Below, in pieces: positions 8,197 to 16,244 of a stretch of DNA of 64,000 nucleotides. Location: positions 1-64,000 of the IMG/VR virus record IMGVR_UViG_3300009481_000012. The stretch is one strand, 5' to 3'. The notes below the pieces were generated by a model. It did not search any database. It was not told the origin of the DNA and was given only the letters and a program-made list of their open reading frames with translations. The position numbers and the translations under genes were made by a program. Source of the DNA: a virus. How positions within the stretch are numbered: the stretch's first letter is position 1; every line of letters starts with the position of its first letter.

Positions 8197-9355
8197 TAAT
8201 TTTGATGATAAAGGTCCTTTACCTAACTTAAACGATTCTATTTATTTTAATAATTGGTATAAAATTAGTAGTTTTAATGAGAGAGTACATGGATTTTTTA
8301 CAATCCCTGCTGTATTAGTAAAAATGTGGAAAGAAGACCGAGTAGAATTCGTAAAAAAAGAAAATCTTGGTTTATGCGACAGAGCAATATACCCGATAAA
8401 ATTTTACACTAATGAAGCAGTTGATTATTTTTGTTACTTTGCTGACACAGGGCTTGGCCCAAGAAAACCTTTTTTTCATTATGAAGATTCTGAAAAAATA
8501 AGTCATGTTCTTATTTGTTTAGATGGGGAGCCGATAACTGAGGGATCTTTTTATAATATAAAAAACATACTCATAAGTAATGGAGTTCCTAAAGAAAAAT
8601 TAGTATTTATAGTAAACAACCCTTTTTGGGAGGATAAAGAAGTAAAAATAGTAGTAGGAACTAATGAAGTAAACCTGATTGCCTACCTTTCTATGTTTTC
8701 TGATTACAAAATTAATAATTTGCCAAAGGAGAAAAAATTTTGTATTCTTAATCATAGTGCAAATTCAAATTATGATTTTAGACAAGCTACGTTAAATGCT
8801 TTAGAAAAAAGAAATTTATTAAGATATGCAGACTATTCTCATCAACCTGTTGAAAAAATTAGGTATGTTACAGACAAACCCATACCCTCTATGTTTCGTA
8901 AGTTATTAGACAACTCAGATACTAGAATAAAAGAAACAAAACTACTTAATGAATCAATAGAAAACAATTCTTATTTTTCTTTGGTTTTAGAAGCGTACTA
9001 TAAGTCTTTTTTTGCAGGAAAATTATATATCACGGAAAAATCTTTACGACCTATGCGGTGGAAAAAACCCTTTATAGTAGTGGGGCAACTAAATACATTA
9101 AAAGCATTACAAAAAATTGGGTATAAAACGTTTCATCCCTTTATTGATGAAAGCTATGATACAGAAGACGATCTTGACAAAAGATTTATAAAAATAATGA
9201 TAGAAGTAGAAAAACTGTGTAATAAAAGTTTAGATGATCTACAAGAGTTTAATACTAAAATTAAACACATATTAGAGCATAACCATAAACACTTTGAAAC
9301 CAGAATAAAAAGTGTGGAAAATTATTTATTAGGATTAACAAATGAAAATATTTGA
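8162..9355 (+). CDS. Putative glycosyltransferase, GT10 (fucosyltransferase)-like C-terminus
   Basis: A 397-residue protein. The C-terminal half has FSLVLEAYYKSFF, then ITEKSLRPMRWKKPFIVVG, then GYKTFHPFIDESYD. This E...TEK...P...GKPFI pattern with a terminal dE.YD resembles the nucleotide-sugar-binding domain of GT10-type enzymes and is common in uncharacterised marine phage proteins. The N-terminal half is not recognised. It starts inside the preceding nuclease gene (ATG at 8162, GGGA upstream) and overlaps the following oxygenase gene by 14 nt, so it is the first gene of an accessory enzyme cassette. The acceptor could be a base, a virion protein or a surface glycan; I cannot tell which. 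Confidence 0.5.
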   Translation: MSGLQKLKVAFDNFDDKGPLPNLNDSIYFNNWYKISSFNERVHGFFTIPAVLVKMWKEDRVEFVKKENLGLCDRAIYPIKFYTNEAVDYFCYFADTGLGPRKPFFHYEDSEKISHVLICLDGEPITEGSFYNIKNILISNGVPKEKLVFIVNNPFWEDKEVKIVVGTNEVNLIAYLSMFSDYKINNLPKEKKFCILNHSANSNYDFRQATLNALEKRNLLRYADYSHQPVEKIRYVTDKPIPSMFRKLLDNSDTRIKETKLLNESIENNSYFSLVLEAYYKSFFAGKLYITEKSLRPMRWKKPFIVVGQLNTLKALQKIGYKTFHPFIDESYDTEDDLDKRFIKIMIEVEKLCNKSLDDLQEFNTKIKHILEHNHKHFETRIKSVENYLLGLTNENI

Positions 9356-9860
9356 CTTTAAAAAAATTAATATTGACACTGCTCCCTATTTATCCGTAGA
9401 TTGGGAAAACTATCGTTGTTCGTGCATACAACACCAAAAATCAGAACAAGCAGATTTACACGATGAAGGGTTTCCTGATACTTTGTGTTTAGAAAACACC
9501 ACTATTTATCAAAAGTTTTTTACAAAAGAGGACGTGGATTTTAAAGAACTCGAAGAACAATTAAATATGGAAGTGGCAACTGTATCAGCAATTTTACAAA
9601 AACCAGGTAACATAATTCCGTGGCACAGAGATATGTTTTATCAAATTACTAAAAAATTTCCAAACAGAAAAGAAGAAAAAGTCAGAGCTAATATGTTTTT
9701 AACTGATTGGGAAAATGGACAATTTTTGCAGTTTGATGACGAAGTTATTACTCATTGGAAAAAGAACACAGGGTATGTATTTAATAATCAAGTGTTACAC
9801 CTATCATCAAACGCAGGACTGCGTAATAAGGTTACTCTACAAGTTTCGGGATTTTACTGA
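9342..9860 (+). CDS. 2-oxoglutarate/Fe(II)-dependent oxygenase-like protein
   Basis: A 172-residue double-stranded beta-helix protein. H95-x-D97 sits in PWHRDMF and the distal iron ligand is H153 in QVLHLSSNAG, followed by NKVTLQVSGF, where a basic residue would bind 2-oxoglutarate. Such enzymes hydroxylate proteins, small molecules or bases. The frame overlaps its upstream neighbour by 14 nt and the downstream PLP gene by one base, implying coupled expression. The second oxygenase in the window (63307-63837) is more like aspartyl/asparaginyl hydroxylases, so the two probably have different substrates. Confidence 0.7.
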   Translation: MKIFDFKKINIDTAPYLSVDWENYRCSCIQHQKSEQADLHDEGFPDTLCLENTTIYQKFFTKEDVDFKELEEQLNMEVATVSAILQKPGNIIPWHRDMFYQITKKFPNRKEEKVRANMFLTDWENGQFLQFDDEVITHWKKNTGYVFNNQVLHLSSNAGLRNKVTLQVSGFY

Positions 9861-10720
9861 TGGATTTAAGAGGGGCAAAAGCGATACCAGACTTAGAAAT
9901 AATAGAATGGTTATACACTTTTGATATAGTAGATAATCTTTATGATAAAAATATAAAAGAAAAATTTATCGGAACATTCAAAAAATGGGTTGTTGCCAGT
10001 AAAAATAATAACTTAAAAAATTTACACTTATTTAAAAACGTAAAAACCTGTAACGGTACTGCACATGCTTTTGATACCTTTCACTGGAGACATAGAAATA
10101 AAAGATTTTTATTCTTTAGGGGTGAGTTTATGTATCATAGTGCGTGTTTTAAAAAAAATATAAACTGGGGCTATTTAAACGATACTGAAATTACAGAGAA
10201 TGATGCCATAATAATGTCTGTACCTTTCAGTGATTACGGAAAACAACACCCAACTTTATCTGGTATCCTTACTACCTGTGACGCTATGAACCTTCCTGTT
10301 CTTTTAGATTTCGCTTATCTCCCTTGCACAAAAAATATTAATGTTGATCTATCTCATAAATGTATTGATATGATAACTTTTTCTTTATCAAAAGCATTTT
10401 ATGGTGCTGAAAATTTGCGTCTTGGTATTAGGTTTGAAAAAGAAGACACAGATGATTCAATTGATATCTTAAATTCTGTAAACATGGTAAATAGTATGAG
10501 TTTGGGAATAGGAATAGAGTATATGGATAAATTTTCTCCAGATTATAACTGGGATAAGTATGGTAAAGCATATTATAAAGTTTGCAGAGAAAATAACCTA
10601 GAACCTACAGATTGTGTACTATTTGGTATAGGTGGAGATGAGTGGGCAGAATATAACAGAGGAAACGAAGCTAATAGGGTATGTATCTCAGAATTAATTA
10701 GGGACAAATATATATGTTAG
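9860..10720 (+). CDS. PLP-dependent aminotransferase-like protein (fold type I)
   Basis: A 286-residue protein that keeps the core of a fold-type-I PLP enzyme: CNGTAHAFDTF (cofactor-phosphate loop region), a strand ending VLLDFAYLP with D150 positioned to bind the pyridine nitrogen, and TFSLSKAFYG with K178 as the Schiff-base lysine, followed by LRLGIRF. The usual enzymes have about 400 residues, so this is a compact version lacking much of the N- and C-terminal small domain. It lies between an oxygenase gene (1-nt overlap) and an SGNH-like gene (7-nt overlap). A transaminase in a cassette with an amidinotransferase points to amino-compound chemistry; the substrate is unknown. Confidence 0.65.
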   Translation: MDLRGAKAIPDLEIIEWLYTFDIVDNLYDKNIKEKFIGTFKKWVVASKNNNLKNLHLFKNVKTCNGTAHAFDTFHWRHRNKRFLFFRGEFMYHSACFKKNINWGYLNDTEITENDAIIMSVPFSDYGKQHPTLSGILTTCDAMNLPVLLDFAYLPCTKNINVDLSHKCIDMITFSLSKAFYGAENLRLGIRFEKEDTDDSIDILNSVNMVNSMSLGIGIEYMDKFSPDYNWDKYGKAYYKVCRENNLEPTDCVLFGIGGDEWAEYNRGNEANRVCISELIRDKYIC

Positions 10721-11376
10721 CAATATGTGGTAATAGTTTTAGCTACGGTACTGAGGAGGGTACATGGCCAAAAATACTAGCTGATAAGCTTAACTTGCCT
10801 TTACTAAATATGTCTGCATGTGGTGCAAGTAATTATTTTACTTGCTATCAAATAGAACACGTTTTAAAATATAATCCTAAAATAATTATAATTGTATTAG
10901 CGGGTAGTGATAGATTTGAGCTTGATGATGATGATTCTGGAAATAAAGCATCGGTAGAAGATTTTAATTTTAAAATAGATGAAGTTAGTTATTCTCCTTT
11001 TTCTAAGAAACCTACTATACATTCAGGAAACGTTATTAGTCATATTAGAAACTATCACATAAAACAAATTAAAAACCATTTAATGCAACATTCTCACAGG
11101 TTACAAGCACAATATCAGTCTTGGTGTCTTCAACATATGATATCTAAAATAGAGTGTACCTATAGACTTTATAGAAATATTTATCCAGAATATCATAAAG
11201 ATGTAAAAATATATAAAAAAGAAGAGTTTTATGGGTTAGACCAATTATCTGGGTGGAGAAACAACGGCCCTTATGATTTTGAAAAAGAGCATTTAAAAGG
11301 AAACAAATCAACAAATCATTTAAATATAGAAGAAAATTTAAAATTTGCAGAGTGGGCATACAATGACTTGCAATAA
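10714..11376 (+). CDS. SGNH/GDSL hydrolase-like protein
   Basis: A 220-residue protein beginning AICGNSFSYGTEEG, a block-I motif with the nucleophile Ser in GNS instead of GDS. NMSACGASN serves as block II with the oxyanion Gly and Asn, LAGSDRFE as a diverged block III (normally GxND), and NHLNIEENLKFAEWA contains the block-V His. The preceding Asp is replaced (STNH rather than DxxH), so activity is less certain. These enzymes deacylate or esterify carbohydrates. It overlaps its neighbours on both sides and is distantly similar to the two late-strand proteins at 59482 and 62331. Confidence 0.55.
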   Translation: MLAICGNSFSYGTEEGTWPKILADKLNLPLLNMSACGASNYFTCYQIEHVLKYNPKIIIIVLAGSDRFELDDDDSGNKASVEDFNFKIDEVSYSPFSKKPTIHSGNVISHIRNYHIKQIKNHLMQHSHRLQAQYQSWCLQHMISKIECTYRLYRNIYPEYHKDVKIYKKEEFYGLDQLSGWRNNGPYDFEKEHLKGNKSTNHLNIEENLKFAEWAYNDLQ

Positions 11377-12352
11377 TGAGTGGGATCAATTAGAAGAAGT
11401 TATAGTAGGATCAGCGATAGGGAGTAAAATACCTAAACCTAATAAAAGTTTAATGAGTTGTATGTACCCAACATATACTGAAAAAGAAATATTAACATCT
11501 TCAGGTCTTTTTCCAGCATGGTTAGTAGAGGAACAAGAAGAAGACTTAGATGCACTAAGTAATACTCTAAAAAGTTTAGGAGTAAAAGTTCATAGGCCAG
11601 ATTCAACGAAGAAACCAGAGTACCATTACCACTGCCCTAGAGACTTAACTTTAATTGTTGGAAATACTATAATAGAAACCCCATCTCCGTTAATTGATAG
11701 AAAAAATGAAACTCAAGCATATAAAGATATTTTTACTAAAAAATGGAAAGACGGCTATAAATGGGTTAAAGCCCCAACCCCAAGCTATAAAGAAGAAAAT
11801 TATCAAACTGATGATATAGATAGAAAACCGACTCTTTTAAATAAAGAACCCATGTTTGAAGCTGCTAATTGTATGAGGATAAATAATGATATTCTTTATC
11901 AAGTAAGCAATACAGGAAACGAGCTGGGAGGTCAATGGTTACAAGATATTCTTATGGACAAAAAAGTACATATTTTACATGATTTATATTCATATGCACA
12001 TCTAGATAGTACAATTATTCCTTTGAGAGAAGGTTTAGTTTTATATAATGCTAGTCGAGTAACTCAGGAAAATGAGCCGAAGTTATTTAAATCATGGGAC
12101 AAGATATGGATCGATGAGTGTTATAGTGCTAGTAATAAGACAGAGCTTCCTTGGGGAGCAAGTGCGTGGATTGGATTAAATCTTCTAAGTGTAAATCCTA
12201 ATCTTGCAATAGTAGATAAGAAACAAAAAAAGTTAATACAAAAACTTAAGAAACATAAAATTGAGGTCATTCCCTTAGAACTAAGACATGACAGAATTAT
12301 CAGTGGTGGTTTCCACTGCGTGACTTTAGATTTGAGTAGAAAAGCAACATAA
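11363..12352 (+). CDS. Glycine-amidinotransferase-like protein
   Basis: A 329-residue amidinotransferase (StrB/AGAT/CyrA type), which moves an amidino group from arginine to an amine. Visible: MTCNNEWDQLEEVIVGSA at the start, CPRDLTLIVGN, the acidic catalytic site in MFEAANCMR (E166), LYQVSNTGNELGG, the catalytic His in YAHLDST (H213), and GGFHCVTLD with nucleophile C319. All triad positions are filled. I prefer the ATG at 11363 over a TTG at 11345, because family N-termini begin close to the NEWD segment; it overlaps the upstream gene by 14 nt. It ends the accessory cassette before a new promoter. The guanidino product is unknown. Confidence 0.8.
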   Translation: MTCNNEWDQLEEVIVGSAIGSKIPKPNKSLMSCMYPTYTEKEILTSSGLFPAWLVEEQEEDLDALSNTLKSLGVKVHRPDSTKKPEYHYHCPRDLTLIVGNTIIETPSPLIDRKNETQAYKDIFTKKWKDGYKWVKAPTPSYKEENYQTDDIDRKPTLLNKEPMFEAANCMRINNDILYQVSNTGNELGGQWLQDILMDKKVHILHDLYSYAHLDSTIIPLREGLVLYNASRVTQENEPKLFKSWDKIWIDECYSASNKTELPWGASAWIGLNLLSVNPNLAIVDKKQKKLIQKLKKHKIEVIPLELRHDRIISGGFHCVTLDLSRKAT

Positions 12353-12364
12353 GAATAATATTAT

Positions 12365-12393
12365 TTGACTCTATGTTTATATATTGCTATAAT
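12365..12393 (+). promoter_or_regulatory. Consensus sigma70 promoter with extended -10
   Basis: TTGACT (12365-12370), exactly 17 nt, then TATAAT (12388-12393) preceded by TGC. It lies in the only intergenic gap of the rightward operon (12353-12417). A 24-nt leader with AAAGGAA precedes the ATG of the exonuclease gene. It shares the TGC-TATAAT-type box with the promoter at 144-172, so both are probably read by host RNA polymerase. Confidence 0.85.
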
Positions 12394-12417
12394 ATATAAA
12401 TACAGAAAGGAAATATT

Positions 12418-13272
12418 ATGAATACCAAAGCGTGGAACGATTTGGCAGAGGTAGAAAACGCTTCTGCTGCAGCCACTAACCTATTACTAATAGATGCTAA
12501 TAATTTAGCATTTAGGTGGTTACAAAGAAAAAATGTAGATAACTTTACAGAGGACTTTATAAGAACTATTGAAAGTTTATCTAAAAGCTATCAAGCTAAA
12601 CGAACAATAGTTTGTTTTGATTTTGGAAGAAGTTACTATAGAAATGAACTTCTTACTACATATAAAGCAAACAGAAAAAAACCAACCGACCCAGAAACTG
12701 TGGAAAAATTTGATAAATTTTTCTCTTGTTTAAATGTCATACCTGATTTAATTCCATTTGAAAATTACAAATTTAGAGGCATAGAAGCTGACGATATTAT
12801 CGCATATTTATGTAATAATATTTCTCCTTCCTATGAACACACATGGTTAGTTTCAAGTGATAGAGACTTGTTTCAATTAATTAATAATGAAGTTTCTATA
12901 TTTAATATGTTTTCTAGGAAAGAAATAACTATAGATACTCTTATCGAAGACTATCAAGTAACTCCAGAAGAATATATGTTATCAAGAATACTTGAAGGAG
13001 ATAAAAGTGATAATATTTTAGGGGTAGAAGGTATTGGGCCAAAACGCGCTCAAACATTGGCAAGAGAATATAAAACTCTCGATAACTTAATAGAATCTTT
13101 ACCCATTAAACCCGCAAAAGCAAAATTTTTAAAAAATTTGAATGACAGTAAAGAAATTTTATTACGAAATGAAAAACTCATTACTCTAAAGAAACATAAT
13201 GAATTAGCAATAACAGCAGGTAAACACGGACAAGAAGCGTGGGAGGAGTTACAAGGTGTCTCAACATCTTAA
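12418..13272 (+). CDS. 5'-3' exonuclease / flap endonuclease (T4 RNase H, T5 FEN type)
   Basis: A 284-residue PIN-like/FEN nuclease that removes RNA primers and 5' flaps from Okazaki fragments. Ordered motifs: LLLIDANNLAF (first Asp), TIVCFDFGRSYYRNEL, YKANRKKP, FRGIEADDIIAYL, VSSDRDLFQLI (acidic metal cluster), then LEGDKSDNILGVEGIGPKRA, the helix-hairpin-helix with its GDKSDNI loop. The length matches phage FENs. It is the first gene behind the promoter at 12365 and has a good AAAGGAA ribosome site. It overlaps the dUTPase gene by 17 nt; the dUTPase ribosome site lies inside its last codons. Confidence 0.9.
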   Translation: MNTKAWNDLAEVENASAAATNLLLIDANNLAFRWLQRKNVDNFTEDFIRTIESLSKSYQAKRTIVCFDFGRSYYRNELLTTYKANRKKPTDPETVEKFDKFFSCLNVIPDLIPFENYKFRGIEADDIIAYLCNNISPSYEHTWLVSSDRDLFQLINNEVSIFNMFSRKEITIDTLIEDYQVTPEEYMLSRILEGDKSDNILGVEGIGPKRAQTLAREYKTLDNLIESLPIKPAKAKFLKNLNDSKEILLRNEKLITLKKHNELAITAGKHGQEAWEELQGVSTS

Positions 13273-13852
13273 TGTAAAAATAGAAAAAAGCGAACTCGCT
13301 AAACAACTCGAAGAAAAATTAGGTATTACTTGGAATTTACAACAACAATACCCTTTTGACGCAGGATATGATTTAAGATCTTGTGAGCCTGATGAAATAG
13401 TATTAGAACCTAATAATAGAGAAACTGTAGGAACAGGATTATACTTTCAAATAGATAATCCTTTTTGGGAAATACAAATTAGACCTAGAAGTGGGTTAGC
13501 CCACAAAAATGGTATAATGATAGTTAATAGTCCGGGAACAGTAGACTTTGCTTATAGAAATGAAGTAAAAATCATACTCTATAATTCGGGTGACAGAGTT
13601 TTTACTATATTTCCAGGAGATCGTATAGCACAGGCATGCTTTAGACCTGTGCCTCAAGTATCTTTTGAGTATGTAGACGCAATAGAACAAACAGTAATAC
13701 TCTCTAACGCACACCCGTGGGTACAAGAAGAAAAAGTAAAAAAACGAGGTTTAGCAAAAAGACCAAAAAGAGAAACTGTCTCTCTCAATGAAGATGACAC
13801 AGAAGAATTAATTATTAATAGAGGAGGGTTTGGTAGTAGTGGTACTAAATAA
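13256..13852 (+). CDS. dut: dUTP pyrophosphatase, trimeric type
   Basis: A 198-residue dUTPase that hydrolyses dUTP to dUMP, keeping uracil out of DNA and feeding thymidylate synthesis. All five motifs are visible: DAGYDLRS (motif I), PRSGLAHK (II), GTVDFAYRNEVKI (III, uracil pocket), GDRIAQACF (IV) and a C-terminal RGGFGSSG (V, phosphate-binding flap). It is longer than the usual 140-150 residues because of an N-terminal extension and an insertion before motif V. The start is GTG at 13256, decided by GGAGGAG seven bases upstream. The thyX gene two places downstream uses the product. Confidence 0.93.
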   Translation: MSQHLNVKIEKSELAKQLEEKLGITWNLQQQYPFDAGYDLRSCEPDEIVLEPNNRETVGTGLYFQIDNPFWEIQIRPRSGLAHKNGIMIVNSPGTVDFAYRNEVKIILYNSGDRVFTIFPGDRIAQACFRPVPQVSFEYVDAIEQTVILSNAHPWVQEEKVKKRGLAKRPKRETVSLNEDDTEELIINRGGFGSSGTK

Positions 13853-14054
13853 ACTAAAAGACCCTGTATTTTGGTTATTTAAAATAAATATAGAGTTTTT
13901 ATTATTAGAAATTTATTTATTTTTTATTGATAGGTTTACCTTATCACAATTGTTTGTTATACTACTAGGTAACGTAGCTTTATTCGCTATAACTTATATG
14001 GTTCGAGAAACAAGAGATTTAAATCAAAGATTAAAGAAATGGTTAAAAATATGA
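13839..14054 (+). CDS. Small membrane protein of unknown function
   Basis: A 71-residue protein with two predicted hydrophobic segments (roughly FWLFKINIEFLLLEIYLFFI and LFVILLGNVALFAITYMV), followed by a charged tail RETRDLNQRLKKWLKI. I place the start at GTG 13839, 11 nt after GAGGAGG; a TTG at 13830 is too close to that site. It overlaps dut by 14 nt and thyX by 16 nt, so it is embedded in a dense operon. It could be a membrane-active early protein or a holin-like peptide; nothing in it identifies a family. Confidence 0.55.
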   Translation: MVLNKLKDPVFWLFKINIEFLLLEIYLFFIDRFTLSQLFVILLGNVALFAITYMVRETRDLNQRLKKWLKI

Positions 14055-14716
14055 ATGTAAAATTAGTATCCTACTCACAAACGCCTGATCAAGCGTTTAT
14101 TGGGCTTGACTCTGTGCAAGACATTGTAGCATATTGTGCAAGGGTGTCTAACCCAGATAATCAAAATAATAAAGAAACAAGCGAAAAATTAATTCGCTAT
14201 TTAATTAAGCACGGGCATTGGTCACCTTTAGAAATGGCTAGTGTTTGTTTGGAAATTGAAACTACTAGAGACATAGCTAGACAAATTTTAAGACACCGCT
14301 CTTTTTCATTTCAAGAATTTAGTCAACGATATGCTGATCCAACTAAAGATTTAAAGTTCACTACAAGAGAGGCGAGGCTACAGGACACTAAGAATCGTCA
14401 GAACAGTATCGAAACGGAAGATGCTAGTCTACAGGCGAACTGGGAACTGCGACAGAGTCAAGTAATGCAGGAATCTCTTGAGGCATACAAATGGGCAATT
14501 AAGAATGGTATAGCCAAAGAACAAGCTAGGGCAGTACTACCAGAAGGCAATATAGAAAGTAGACTTTATATGAATGGTACTCTTCGATCATGGGTTCACT
14601 ACATAGAGCTTCGTAGTGGATACGGTACTCAAAAAGAACACATGGAAATAGCTCGCGCTTGTGCTGATGCTATAGAACCAATATTTCCAATGATTAAGGA
14701 ATTTGTTAGCGAATGA
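14039..14716 (+). CDS. thyX: FAD-dependent thymidylate synthase
   Basis: A 225-residue flavin-dependent thymidylate synthase converting dUMP to dTMP using methylene-tetrahydrofolate and NAD(P)H. The diagnostic ThyX motif RHRxxSxxxxSxRY is present as RHRSFSFQEFSQRY (about 85-98). HGHWSPLEMASV and the late GTLRSWVHYIELR with an active-site Ser are also in place. ATG 14039 overlaps the membrane-protein gene by 16 nt; an alternative ATG at 14051 would cost only four residues. With RNR and dUTPase it gives a complete route from rNDP to dTMP. Nothing indicates a diverged base-hypermodifying version. Confidence 0.95.
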   Translation: MVKNMNVKLVSYSQTPDQAFIGLDSVQDIVAYCARVSNPDNQNNKETSEKLIRYLIKHGHWSPLEMASVCLEIETTRDIARQILRHRSFSFQEFSQRYADPTKDLKFTTREARLQDTKNRQNSIETEDASLQANWELRQSQVMQESLEAYKWAIKNGIAKEQARAVLPEGNIESRLYMNGTLRSWVHYIELRSGYGTQKEHMEIARACADAIEPIFPMIKEFVSE

Positions 14717-15117
14717 TCGTAGGGTTTACTTGTAGTGCTTTTGATTTACTACATGCAGGTCATGTAATAATGTTAAGAGAAGCAAAAGAAAAATGTGACT
14801 ATTTAATGGTAGGACTTCAAGTAGACCCTAGCCATGATCGTAAAGATAAAAACTCTCCAATACAAACAATTGTTGAAAGATATACACAACTTAAAGCAAT
14901 AGGTTATGTTGATGAAATTATACCTTATGGATCAGAAAAAGATTTAGAAGATATATTAGAAATGTACCCAATTAATATTCGTATTTTAGGAGAAGAGTAT
15001 AGAGACAAAGACTTTACTGGTAAGGATATTTGTCGTAAAAGAGATATAGATTTATACTTCAATAAAAGAGACCACAGGTTCAGCACTACTGATTTAAGAA
15101 ATAGAGTTTGTGAATGA
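14713..15117 (+). CDS. Cytidylyltransferase, TagD (glycerol-3-phosphate)-like
   Basis: A 134-residue nucleotidyltransferase fold. The CTP-binding HxGH motif is in FDLLHAGHVIML, the substrate region is YTQLKAIGYVDEII, and the C-terminal helix carries FSTTDLRNR (the family ISTTxLR). Length and layout fit TagD-type enzymes, which make CDP-activated alcohols or sugars. It overlaps thyX by ATGA and the following glycosyltransferase by ATGA, suggesting that the CDP-linked product is used by a neighbour. Substrate identity (glycerol-3-phosphate, heptose or another) cannot be read from sequence. Confidence 0.85.
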   Translation: MIVGFTCSAFDLLHAGHVIMLREAKEKCDYLMVGLQVDPSHDRKDKNSPIQTIVERYTQLKAIGYVDEIIPYGSEKDLEDILEMYPINIRILGEEYRDKDFTGKDICRKRDIDLYFNKRDHRFSTTDLRNRVCE

Positions 15118-16244
15118 TATGTTTTTTAACTCAATACTACAGCGGTTTAGGCCACAGTATGCGGATAAAGCATATTGCGGAAGAGACAGCAAAATTTACA
15201 GACTGTTGTATTGTCAATCATTTATTTAAACCACCTTTAGAAATTAAAGGTATTAAGAAAGAATATACACTAGTCAAAGACGAGGACTATGACCACACAG
15301 AGCCAAATATTTTTAAGGCTTTAATGAAAGAACCTTTAGTTATAAAAAGAATAGCTAGGTGGAAAGATTTTTTAAATAATAATAATATTAGTGTAATAGT
15401 GTCTGAAGGATTTCCTTTTTGCAGACATCAGTGGGCGTTTGAATTATTTTCTTTTTTTGAAGCTGCAAAAGCAAAGAACATAAAAATCATAAGCAGTATT
15501 AGGGATTTTCCTTGGGACGAACCACACGAACAAGGGTTAAAAGACTGGGTAGCAAAAACGCAGAATCTAGTTGTTAAACATTACCTAGATAAAATATTAA
15601 TTCACGGTGACCCAAAAATATTACCTCTATTACCTGATTCTTTATCTTTTTATGATCCAGCTTTATTATATAAAGAAATAGAGTCAAAAATAGAATATAC
15701 AGGGTATGTTACTAACCCCAAACAAGAAAAACATAAAAGATTAAATAATAAAGTTTATGTGAGCGTAGGGCTTAATAAAGAAGAAAGTTTGTCAATATTT
15801 TCTAATATACTAAGAGCCGCAAAAGATTTTCCAGAATTAGATTTTATAGTTCTTATGGCAAATAAAAAACTAAAAAACAAAATAGGAATTCGTAAAAAAA
15901 GTAATATATTAGCTGTAGACTATATTCCTAATTTATCTAAATTAGTAGAGTCCTCTACTATGTTTATTACTTATGGGGGTTATAACAGCACAATGGAAAT
16001 AATATCTAGTGGAACCCCTAGTATTATTATTCCAAGAGAAGATGGTGGAAAAGTTGAACAATTTGTCCGTAGTTATGTTATGAAACCTTATGATCTATTT
16101 AAAGTGTGTTCTGTAAGAGATTTAAAAAATATTTCTAAATACATAAGAGAGATACTAAATGAGTATGACGAGTTTCCAAAGAATTGTGAGTTTGATTTAG
16201 ATGGCACAAGAAAAACAGCTAAAATTCTCCTCGAATACAATTAA
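15114..16244 (+). CDS. GT-B glycosyltransferase, MurG/GT28-like
   Basis: A 376-residue GT-B fold protein. The N-terminal acceptor domain begins MICFLTQYYSGLGHSMRI, with the GxGH-like loop typical of this family. The C-terminal donor domain has FITYGGYNSTMEIISSGTPSIIIP followed by EQF, corresponding to the G.ns..E.l..G.P...iP nucleotide-sugar site of GT28/MurG. Conserved donor residues are present, so it should be active. It is translationally coupled to the cytidylyltransferase upstream (4-nt overlap) and overlaps the methyltransferase gene by 44 nt. I infer a sugar-transfer step using a nucleotide-activated donor; the acceptor is unknown. Confidence 0.8.
   Translation: MICFLTQYYSGLGHSMRIKHIAEETAKFTDCCIVNHLFKPPLEIKGIKKEYTLVKDEDYDHTEPNIFKALMKEPLVIKRIARWKDFLNNNNISVIVSEGFPFCRHQWAFELFSFFEAAKAKNIKIISSIRDFPWDEPHEQGLKDWVAKTQNLVVKHYLDKILIHGDPKILPLLPDSLSFYDPALLYKEIESKIEYTGYVTNPKQEKHKRLNNKVYVSVGLNKEESLSIFSNILRAAKDFPELDFIVLMANKKLKNKIGIRKKSNILAVDYIPNLSKLVESSTMFITYGGYNSTMEIISSGTPSIIIPREDGGKVEQFVRSYVMKPYDLFKVCSVRDLKNISKYIREILNEYDEFPKNCEFDLDGTRKTAKILLEYN

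Noticed and set aside
14039-14716. ThyX as a base-hypermodifying thymidylate synthase homologue
   Set aside because: All canonical ThyX motifs are intact, so an ordinary dTMP-forming enzyme is the simpler reading.
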